DNA from: Ciona savignyi
Lineage: Eukaryota > Chordata > Ascidiacea > Phlebobranchia > Cionidae
Direction of reading: 5' to 3'
Assembly: GCA_000149265.1 (NCBI GenBank)
Contig: CH003335.1
Location: 132,503-196,502, forward strand
Length of the DNA stretch: 64,000 nt
Shown here: positions 55,548 through 64,000 of the stretch, in pieces
Layout: each line of letters starts with the position of its first letter
Numbering within the stretch: the first letter of the stretch is position 1
Notes under the pieces: model-generated
Databases searched by the model: none
Seen by the model: only the letters and a program-made list of their open reading frames with translations
Told to the model about the DNA's origin: nothing
Translations under genes and position numbers: made by a program

Positions 55548-55637
55548 GAACCCATGATGTGCTAGTCCACGGAACCGTTTTTCATGTAATTGGTATATGT
55601 AACGTCTGCTTTTACCATTCGGCCACAGTTCCGTACA
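55548..55637 (-). repeat. tRNA-Ser-like repeat
   Basis: TTCGAACCCATGATGTGCTA ... GTATATGTAACGTCTGCTTT ... ACCATTCGGCCACAGTTCCG. Confidence 0.75.
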
Positions 55638-55675
55638 TATATATTTATATATATATATATTTCTTTCTTACCGGG

Positions 55676-55778
55676 CCTAGTTCCGAACCCATAATGGACT
55701 TGTTGCTAAGACCGTTTTTTTTTATGTAAATCGGTGTATGTTTCGTAGCGTTAACCATTCGGCCACACGCCTGCACAG
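55676..55778 (-). repeat. tRNA-Ser-like repeat
   Basis: GTTCCGAACCCATAATGGAC, TTGCTAAGACCGTTTTTTTT and AGCGTTAACCATTCGGCCAC. Adjacent to the copy at 55548; the two form a direct pair. Confidence 0.8.
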
Positions 55779-55779
55779 A

Positions 55780-56045
55780 TATTTATATTTTATCTCCGTA
55801 AAAGGAAAATTGCAAGGGGCGTTATCACAAGGGCAAACTTTAGATTACCTCACCCACCGTCGGGTTACCAAATCTATTTCAATGTATCGTGTGTTGTTGA
55901 GACCTTTATACCGTTTTTGTTTACCCCAATAAACCACTGGGTTTAGACAACGGCCGCTTCGGACTTGCTTTATGACAAAGTCTCGCACCAGCGCTGGTTT
56001 CGATCAATTAACCTTTCGACTGAGGGCAAAAATCCAACCTAATAA
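55780..56045 (-). mobile_element. Diverged SINE, minus orientation
   Basis: ATATTTATATTTTATCTCCGTAAAAGG at the tail side, CACCCACCGTCGGGTTACC in the body, CACTGGGTTTAGACAACGGC further on, and GATCAATTAACCTTTCGAC in the head. Confidence 0.8.
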
Positions 56046-56202
56046 GCTAACTGAATCGTTGTGAGCCTGCTGGTCGTGGAATTGACGTCAAATTATAGGC
56101 GAATATACACAAACCAGCATGGCTTGTTTCTGTCGACATCACCAGGTTCGTGTTGACAACAGAAAGTCGTATAAACCGATTTGATTGGGTATTAAAACTA
56201 TT

Positions 56203-56310
56203 TTTACCAAGTAAACCCCTGATGGGCTCGTCACTATAGGACCGTTTTTGTATAGGGGTCGATATATGTATTGGTCGCGTTAACCATTCGGCCATATGAC
56301 TGTAACAAAT
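56203..56310 (-). repeat. tRNA-Ser-like repeat
   Basis: AACCCCTGATGGGCTCGTCA, GACCGTTTTTGTATAGGGG, GGTCGCGTTAACCATTCGGC. Confidence 0.8.
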
Positions 56311-56432
56311 CAAAATACTCGGTTGAGCCTCGGGTTTTTAACTTATGGGCAGTTCGAATCTGACGTTCTACCACTGCTTGTGGGTCAACACCATATTCTG
56401 TAGTGATTGTGCTCAATGTAGTCTCTGTTAAT

Positions 56433-56722
56433 TATAGGATATTTCACGTTTATCCCTCGAATAGAAAAACTAGAGGGTTAACACAAGGGTAATCGTCAGA
56501 TTACCTCGCGCCCACCGTCGGGTTACCGAAGCTATTACAGTGTGTTGTGTATGATTCACACGTTCCTTCTATATAGTAGAACCCATTAATTCGCTGGGTT
56601 TGGCCATTGTAAATTAATTACCTAGCCCAAGGACACAGCCGACTAGCTAGCGACCAGTTTCGAATCTGAAACCGTTCGACTAAAAGGCGATTAACCCACC
56701 AAGCTATTCAGTCGGACTTTTC
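56433..56722 (-). mobile_element. Near full-length SINE
   Basis: The tail TATAGGATATTTCACGTTTA is followed by a well-kept body (CCTCGCGCCCACCGTCGGGT) and a head with CTAGCTAGCGACCAGTTTCG. The head end is partly eroded. Confidence 0.88.
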
Positions 56723-56999
56723 CCAGTGCATTCTGTGTTGATTATTCTCAATGCTTTGCACGATTCTGAGCTAGGACGAACAAGCTGACTTTTAAAGAAT
56801 AGCTGATTATTTTAAAATAAATACTTTCAATGGTAAAGTAACAGTTTTTACAAATAAATACTAAACAACAGCACGGTGAAAATATCAAAGCGGCATAATG
56901 GAATGTACGTACAGGTGGAACACGAATAATACTCGCTCGGAAATCAGGACTTAGAATAGAATAAAATGCAATAAAAGTAACGATTTGATAAGAAAAACG

Positions 57000-59900
57000 T
57001 CATAAAACCTCGCTGTGCTTGTTTTGGTTGCGTCGTTCCCACCACGAAGCAGGATGCCAAGACCTGCTGGATCTGTTTCCGGCGAAAGATGAGCTTGTAT
57101 AGGAGTCCCTGCGTCTTCCTCGGCATGTGACCTGGTTCAGCATCCTCCTGAATTCGATCCTGTACTGCGGGTTGAGGAACCCGTAGAGTAGCGGGTTCAC
57201 AACTGCGTGTATCCACGACAGCACTGCCACGCCGAATTTTACCGTTGCTGAGACGCGTATGTTGAATATTGACTGGATAACCCCGATAGCCGAGGTTGGA
57301 AGAACACACACCGCAAACCCCAAGCAAATTATTAATCCGCTATACGCTAGATGGCGCTCGGCCTGTCTTCTGCGGTGCTTTCGCCGACTGTCGTTCGAGC
57401 ACGAACTGTAAACAGAGGAACGTAGCGGCTTCTTACGCTTAAAGTACAAAGTTCGGTTGCGATAAACGCCACGCCCCCCGCCGCCATCTTTTTTAGTGCT
57501 CCCGTTCATAACCTCTCGCGATGCGACAATGTCCATTCCAGCTCTTCTCGTCGTGTGTCCTTGAACGCAGCTGGAAAACGACCCTTGTCGCGACAAGCAG
57601 GATTCGTCGCCGGCGATGGAGTACCTGTACAGCCTGCTGTGCACAGATGAGAACCGGTCTTCCGTCGACAGTAGCTCACTGCTCTCGGCCATGGCCTCAG
57701 TATCAGGATTTTGTGGATTGTTTGATTTCACGTTGGTACCTAACGAAGGGCTATCTACTGTCAAACGATCTGCCGAATCCTGCTTTGCATTTTGTTTTTC
57801 CAGTTGAATACATTCAGGTCTCGTTACGGTTCCATTTCTCCTTACTCGATGCGATAAAGGTGACACTGTGTCTTCACAATTTTGTTCCGACTGTCTTAAG
57901 TTACCAGTTATGCTTTTAATTTCAGTTGACTTTCGTTTTCGTTTAAACAACTTAACCAGCAAGCATTTACAACAATGCGGATTTTGAACTGTCTCATCTT
58001 TATCATGTTTCTCTTCAGTGATTGTTCGGAAGTTTTCGGGACTTTTCGGGTTAATTTCGGCTTGGTTTGTCTGCGCATCTTCCATGGTGAAATGCTCTAT
58101 CACAATCTCAATATCGTGCATTGCTTTGTGCTGGGAACAATATCGCTTCCAAGATTGCCGCGGGTTCTTCCACGTTTCAGATTTTGCGCGACGGTCTTGA
58201 AACTGGCCGCGAATTTGTCTTTTGTCAGTTGTGCTTTTTGCTTTGGGACTAAAACGCCTGGAAACGGGAAATACCATTTTCTTCACGCTCATCCGCTTAT
58301 AAGCTGGAGCCTCGTCTTTCGTATCAGAATCATTGTTACCTACGTCACAGTTTTCTGTTACTTTTTTACCCTCCTTTGCGACACCTTGTGGTAGGTGATC
58401 ATGTTCTTCATTATTAGAAGGGAGAGTTTCATGGTGTTCACTAGTACCAGGATCAGTACTGCCTTTATCATTGACCTTTATCGTAGGACTTTCAACTTTG
58501 TCTATTCTACCCATGTCATCGCAACAATCCTTACAACTTCGATCGCATAGATCCACTGAAGAGTCTTTCTCGGTCAGTTCCCTTGAGGTATCTTTCTCTT
58601 CTAGTTCATCGTTTTCTTCCTCTTCCGGAGACTCTCGGATCATCGAAGGCTGCCTCCGGATTTGTCCACTGGAGAGCAGTAGCTTTAACCTTGATACCAC
58701 TTGGTCCGGAATCACATTCAACTCGCTTGAGTCATATCTCTCTTGTAGTTCATCTTCTCGAACTTTCTTTTCGTTTTCTTTCGAGTCCTCTCGCTCCATC
58801 GAACTTTTCCGAGACTTTCTCAATATGATGTCACGAGCAATCTCCATTGTCACGTCATCAGTCGGTTCGGATTTGGAATTCGGTTCAGAGTCGATTGTGG
58901 ACAGTATGGTGACGGCACGAGACGACCGACACGACAGTCTCTTATGTTCGCTGGGGTATTGGAAAGCTTCCCTTTTAGAACAATAGGATTCGTCTGAAAA
59001 GTAAAAACATTATGTACAACATGTTTCTGCTTATAAGCGACAGCTGTTTATTTAAGGGTGGGTGCAAGGTAATCTGGTGATTGCTCTTTTGCGAAGGCTC
59101 CCTTACGTATCGCTAGGTAATCCACTGATTGCTCTGTGATAACGCTTCCTTATGTAATTGCAAGGTAATCTTACAATTGCCAGAATAACGCTTCTTGGAT
59201 ATATGTCCAATATCAGAAACAATGATTACAATATCCCACATAACCCAATCTTTAAAGCGAAAGTCTTATATGTAACGTGTTGATGTCTAGCATTAAAAAC
59301 CACTTCCCTACCTCCCCAACTCTTCCTTCTAATGCTCTCTGCTTCGCTCCGGATGCTGCACTCGCTCTCATCATCCCCGGAGAGGAGGTCGGGGGAGGAC
59401 ATTGTTGTGGACGCTGGAGCGCTTGGAGAGTTTAAACGTCGACCGTCTAGAAATCGGTTAGCGTTCATAAAAGTTTAGTTTCGTTCAGTTTATTCGTACA
59501 ACCGACACTACAAGTAAGCTACAATCGCTACAATGACCACAAGAACCTCAATAGCGGAAACTGGTGCTAAGCTTTAGCTTGAAATGCGAACATGTAATAG
59601 GTAACAGCAACAGGAGTTCCTGCCCCGGATATGTTATTTTTATTTGGCTAGGTTTCAAACGAGTGATGTCCTCGTCACTGAGACTTTTTTTCTTTGAAAT
59701 CAATATAAGTATCGGTCGCGTTATCCATTCGATCACAAGACCGTTCCCGCAGATACATTTTCTTATCTACTTACTTCTGGTGAAGCCAAGACTGCCTCTT
59801 CGGAGACCAAGGTTCCCCAGCTTTCCCGGCGGAACTTGGAGATAATTCATCCCGCATTTTTGTTCCACCGGGCTGCTACAGATCTGACTCGGGCTTCCGC

Positions 59901-61196
59901 ACGTTGGCGCTTGCGTCTTGCTGCAACGGCGCCTCTTAGAGGCGAAAGCAGACTCCTCGCGGTCAGCACAAGAGGGCGACACGGACACGGGAGCCGGATG
60001 CTTTTCAACCGACTTTCGGCATTTCTTAACTTTGCATAAAATAGCCCTGCAAAAGAATATTTGTTTCAGTCGCAATCAATGAAAACACATATTTCCCCGG
60101 TATGTGTTCGTTACAAGCAAGAATCTTTTGCAACGAGTTGGTTTCTGTCATGAATTATTAATACTCTCTCTGTGCTAAGTCAGCGGGCGGTTACTCGAAA
60201 GACATTTTTACATAGAATGTGTCATCCGATTTCCTAAACACCAACAACAAAACAATACCCCGTGAAAGTTAAATCCTGACATACAATGCCAGTTCACGTA
60301 TACGCTATTTCGCGCCGCAAAAGATGAAATAATTCGATTTCTAATGACAATAGAAGAAGCTCTTAGACATGATCAATTTATTCTACGGACAAATCCAATA
60401 ATGAGAGGTGGAAAATTGTTTCAAATTGAATTTTAAGCTCATTCGTCAGTTCGTGTATCGTGATCCCTTAAGATATAAAACTTTTTTCGTTTAAAACTGA
60501 AACAAATAAATAAAAGTATACATTGATCCAACGATTGCGATAATGGAACGATATTACATGAAATAAAATCTTGTACATCAATAGCGAGACTGATAAATCT
60601 ATCATTTCCGTGCGAATGAGGTAATTTTGTTACATACTTCTGTCGATTTTATTTCGAAAATAAATTAAAGTGTCCCGGTTTTAAAACACGTTATCTTCGC
60701 TGTGGGGATTTTAGATTTTTTAACTGGGTTTTTGCTCCGTTTATACAACGGTTTCTTTTAATCTGTAGATTGTCAAAGCATAACACCTTATTTATGGAAA
60801 ACTTATATTTAAAATGTTTTCCATTTCTTTGTAACTGTTCGCTCAAATGATGCATTTCGAAACGTCTCTTAAAAACAAGTTTTAATTTCGCTTTGACTCT
60901 TTCAAATCCTCGTGCGCAAAATTTGCCGCTTATTAATAGCATAAGACAACGGCCGTGGAGGCGTTTGTTAATTTCTAGAACTAAGTTTGTCAATTCTTAG
61001 AATTCTTAGAAAATTCTCGAAATATAAACTTATTTTACGTCACATTGTTACCTGTATAGCACAATAAGTGCTATTGTGGGCACGAATTGCAATAAAACGT
61101 TGATCACGATCTGATAAAGCTTGAGCACTTTTGAATCGAAATGGCTGGTTGACAGCGCGCATCTATAACTGGAAGTCCTCCAAACGAAAGTATCGG
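57000..61196 (-). CDS. Class A GPCR, 3' exons, with a giant intracellular loop 3
   Basis: A rhodopsin-type receptor of unknown ligand. Four minus-strand exons: 61052-61196, 59775-60046, 59312-59446, 57000-58993; phases chain perfectly to 847 codons plus stop. Exon 61052 holds an extracellular Cys (SSYRCALSTS) and TM5 (YQIVINVLLQFVPTIALIVL). Next come a basic YRAILCKVKKCRK juxtamembrane stretch and about 680 residues of hydrophilic, Ser/Glu/Lys-rich sequence without membrane segments: loop 3. TM6 (LIICLGFAVCVLPTSAIGVI) and TM7 (VLSWIHAVVNPLLYGFLNPQ) follow, with the NPxxY motif as NPLLY and a short Arg/Ser-rich tail. Loop 3 contains RRKSW (a PKA-type site) and acidic runs. TM1-4 and the DRY motif are not visible and should lie right of 64000. 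Most of loop 3 sits in one 2-kb exon. The nearest named receptor cannot be assigned by eye. Confidence 0.9.
59075..59205. repeat. Three degenerate direct repeats of about 45 bp in a GPCR intron
   Basis: GCAAGGTAATCTGGTGATTG, GCTAGGTAATCCACTGATTG and GCAAGGTAATCTTACAATTG are each followed by CT(T/C)CCTTA(C/T)GTA or similar. The motif resembles the SINE body (GTGATCTGACGATTGCCC), so it may be a decayed SINE amplified locally. Confidence 0.65.
59648..59745 (-). repeat. tRNA-Ser-like repeat
   Basis: GGTTTCAAACGAGTGATGTC, GTCACTGAGACTTTTTTTCT, TCGGTCGCGTTATCCATTCG. It lies 30 bp from the donor of GPCR exon 59775-60046. Confidence 0.7.
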
Positions 61197-61331
61197 CTGA
61201 AAATAAAATAACCAGTTTTGGTCCAAAGCGATAACTGGTTTGAGCATTGCGAAAAACACCTTTTGCGACTTGTATAACTTATGTGGTTTACAATAAGCCG
61301 CTTACGTTAGCATACACATAAGCACATTATA

Positions 61332-61374
61332 TACGTATATATAGATACATACTTATATATATATTATATATATG
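61332..61374. repeat. (TA)n microsatellite
   Basis: An alternating TA/TATACG run, seen directly. Confidence 0.75.
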
Positions 61375-61399
61375 CCAGTATTTACCTCTACGTATTCGC

Positions 61400-61480
61400 G
61401 AGAGTATTCTGACGATTGCCCGTGTGATAAATCTTCCGATTTTTTCCATTTAAAGAAACAAAACACAAATATCCTATACC
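61400..61480 (+). mobile_element. SINE 3' fragment interrupted by a hAT-like MITE
   Basis: TCTGACGATTGCCCGTGTGA and TTTCCATTTAAAGAAAC..ATATCCTATACC in plus orientation. The MITE at 61481 inserted into its tail, and ATCCTATAGC resumes after it at 61761. Confidence 0.75.
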
Positions 61481-61752
61481 ATGTGTGGGGAACCTGCGGC
61501 TTTGGAGCCGCATGCGGTTTTTACATCCTTTTGATACGGCTCTTAATTTTTTGCCACTGTAGCGAGCGCTTAATAAGTTTAATAACCATGCTTAAGTAAA
61601 ACAAACAGAAGAACACTCGCGTTTTTATCTCACACAGTGTTGTTTTTCCTTTTATTAAATATATATTATAATAGTTTTGCGGCTCCCAGTGATTTTTTAG
61701 TGAAATATCGGTTAAAATGGTTCTTTAAGTACAAAAGGTCGCTCACCCCTGT
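61481..61752. mobile_element. hAT-like MITE, 272 bp
   Basis: Ends ATGTGTGGGGAACCTGCGGC and GTCGCTCACCCCTGT are loosely inverted. Flanking repeats CCTATACC and TCTATACC differ at one base. GCGGCTTTGGAGCCGCATGC near one end and TTGCGGCTCCCAGTG near the other are usual in hAT MITEs of this type. Confidence 0.8.
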
Positions 61753-61764
61753 TCTATACCATCC

Positions 61765-64000
61765 TATAGCACACAAGGAGTATAATGTAACAACATAGCC
61801 TTGTTAGATTGTGCACAAATCGATTGACGTCGGATTTACTTCGTGAATTATTGTCGTAAAATCGAATAGATAAGAATCTCTCATGTGCATATGACGTCTG
61901 ATGTTATTAATCGTTATATTTTCCAATGCAATTAATGGATGCAAAGGATAATCCTTAAACTGGAAGAAATATTGGTCCGCGCAGATATAGTATAAATCCA
62001 TTCGCGTTGGTATAGTCGCATGTGGGTTGAATATACTTGTATTTTATATCGATAGATTTTATCATTTTGCCAAATAACCAACATTACACGATAGACGTCG
62101 CATGAAATATTAAAATCACTGTTTTAGGGCAATTCATTAAGCTGGTAATACACACACGCCTGTCTGGACCTATTTCGGGACAAAATTCCGAGTGTTTTGC
62201 GCTACTTCGTCCGAATTGCGCTTTTTACAAAGTCACTTCCCTTGAAAGACGCAAGCGCACCATTTAACCTGTCACTTGCTTCTGTTACGTCATAGAAAGA
62301 GCTAGTTCGACAGAAACCGTCAAGTCGTGGGAGATTTTTTATCGGGCGATTTTAGAATAGAAACATCGGGGTAGGACGGAAATTACAACCGCAGATTACA
62401 GTGGATTGCAAGCTATTGCTCAAACTAGTGCCCTTGAAGGCGGAAATAAAAGGAAAACAACAAATGGAATTAAAATCTTGACGTTAGCAATATATACGTT
62501 TTATTAACTCATGATCCCATTAATTCTTTTTTTAAAGTAATAATGTTCAAGTTGCATAATAGGCTTGCGTGTTGGTCGTTCTTTTTAAGACCGTGCATTA
62601 TTCATGACCTAATGCATCGTAAATCAATTCAATTTGATAAAAATATATTATCACGTCGGGTGAATGTGATGGGTGCATTAACGCTCTTACTTAAAACGAA
62701 GGGAAGGTATAATGCTGGAGCCAATATCCAAACGCCCAGAAGCCACCATTTGATCATGTCCTTAGAAAACAGCGTTCGGTACCTGTAAGAATTGCATTTT
62801 ATTTGACGGTTTTATGGTCATGCACGGTATTTTGTTTTATGAATGAACCTACTGGCGACCTAATTATCCGTCCGAAACTAGGCCCGGTGGAAATACATTA
62901 CGTCAAACTCAGATTATATTTCTTTATGTATTATAAATGTTGTGTGGGCTTTGAAAATGTTGACTCTCCTAACCACATTGGCTGAAGCGTTCAAAATTTG
63001 CATACTCGGTATCTTATAATCAGTTTGTTTTTTCTTTAATAACCTTTGCGTTATTTGATGTTTATCCGAGTGTTTTGGTGCCAGGTATATAACGACATTG
63101 CCCTTTTGTATTCATTTCAAACGTCCGGTTTTAAGAGCAGACGATCTTTCACGGAGTAATAAATCAAGGCCATTTTTGTATGCTTAGATAGAGATGATAT
63201 GCTTCGATAATATTTACAAACTTTCAGTTTGACTAAAATCACATGTCCATAGTGTAATTAGTTAATTTCCTCGTTGTTCAACAAGTTTTATGTTTTATTG
63301 GTACAATGTCCATTTTAAACAGGTCAACTCTTGGCGGCTTCTTTAGATGTGCAATGAAAATTAATCCTTGAATTTTATCCGAGATTTTGCATTTAACGGC
63401 GCCGAAGCAGACATGCACAATAAACTAGTGGAGGTGCCGGTTTATGAATTATGCATTATAACCTCACTGCTGTTCAAATCGAAATCACACGATTCCACTT
63501 GGGAAACTAATGGACAGGTTGAACGCGCCAACGAGTTTACTTCCGACAGTAGGCCGGAGTGCTTATCATGGTCAATATTTAATGTATGATGTGCGTCGCT
63601 ACTTTAACTCTTATGCGACTTTCTTTGTCAATAATCCGAAGAAAGTTTGGACATATACCTAACTTTTAATCGGAACCCGGAATTTACGATTACAATTTAT
63701 ACCAAATCGCACTGGACTTCAGTTTTAATTTTCAGTTATCATCGTAATTATTCGGTTTCAAGTTGCATCTTTAAACAAGCCACCGCGTTTAAATATGAGT
63801 ATGAAAACACACAAACCGACCTGGAAGAATGTACTATTCCGACATATCTGTTGATTGCGATGCAAACTAGATTAATCACCGAAGACGACATGAGACTGTA
63901 GTAGATGTAAGCAACAAAAGTGCAAATTTCTCTTGGATACAGGTCACTGCGGGTCGAAATTAACGGCAGTATCAGCGGAAGGGCCTGGAAAATGTTCCTT
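61765..64000. other. No gene seen; presumed intron of the GPCR (and possibly TMTC2)
   Basis: No TPR exon on the plus strand and no TM1-4 exon on the minus strand could be recognised. No main-family repeats either. 61803-62001 has a minus-strand frame of 65 codons without a recognisable domain. Confidence 0.4.

Noticed and set aside
58471-58986. Plus-strand Ser-rich open frame of 171 codons
   Set aside because: It is antisense to the Glu/Lys-rich GPCR loop exon; the minus strand is open for 664 codons and joins to TM exons in phase.
61804-62001. Minus-strand 65-codon frame as a GPCR exon
   Set aside because: No membrane segment or class A motif; probably chance.
63925-63998. Minus-strand hydrophobic stretch (ALPLILPLIS) as a TM4/ECL2 exon of the GPCR
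   Set aside because: Too short, runs into the window edge, and no donor or phase link to exon 61052-61196 can be shown.

Overview
The window looks like nuclear DNA from an ascidian tunicate, most likely Ciona-type. It is AT-rich, its genes have many short introns, the proteins are clearly chordate/metazoan (mitofusin, RBM42, PPIL4, a four-module CCN protein, BLOC1S5, TMTC2), and the introns are packed with tRNA-derived SINEs and short non-autonomous DNA transposons. The species call is an inference from gene content and repeat style. All exon junctions were worked out by hand from splice sites, reading phase and family resemblance.

Layout. (1) 106-1327, minus: 5' part of a mitofusin gene, running off the left edge. 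(2) 3358-8884, plus: RBM42, 5 exons summing to a clean 522 codons, with a collagen-like Gly-Pro-X tract and a different transposon in almost every intron. (3) 9434-16931, plus: PPIL4, 9 exons summing to 536 codons. (4) 17587-22526, minus: a CCN-family matricellular protein (IGFBP, VWC, TSP1, cystine knot), with a possible 5' exon at 25122-25259. (5) 29905-31632, plus: a probable secreted protein with an H-type-lectin-like and a C-type-lectin-like part. (6) 35707-38745, plus: a BLOC1S5/Muted-like gene, probably incompletely resolved. (7) 42366-55400, plus: TMTC2, 10 exons covering the membrane region and the first TPRs; the rest is not seen before the right edge. (8) 57000-61196, minus: the 3' exons of a class A GPCR with an intracellular loop 3 of about 680 residues, lying antisense downstream of the last visible TMTC2 exon and perhaps nested in a TMTC2 intron.

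Repeats. One dominant SINE family has a tRNA-like head and a (GGATA)n/(TATCC)n tail; more than 20 whole or partial copies are scattered across the window. A second, tRNA-Ser-like family is seen only right of about 21.7 kb. There are several hAT-like MITEs with clear target-site duplications, a pogo/Tigger-like MITE pair, and long-hairpin foldback elements that share a core. Several tandem duplications (26 bp to 130 bp) and one 400-bp minisatellite complete the picture.

The genes do not form one pathway. The most unusual item is the GPCR with the giant third loop; next are the acidic/Ser-rich insertion in TMTC2, the collagen-like tract in RBM42, and the repeated CRE-like TGACGTCA motifs in a PPIL4 coding exon and upstream of the CCN gene.
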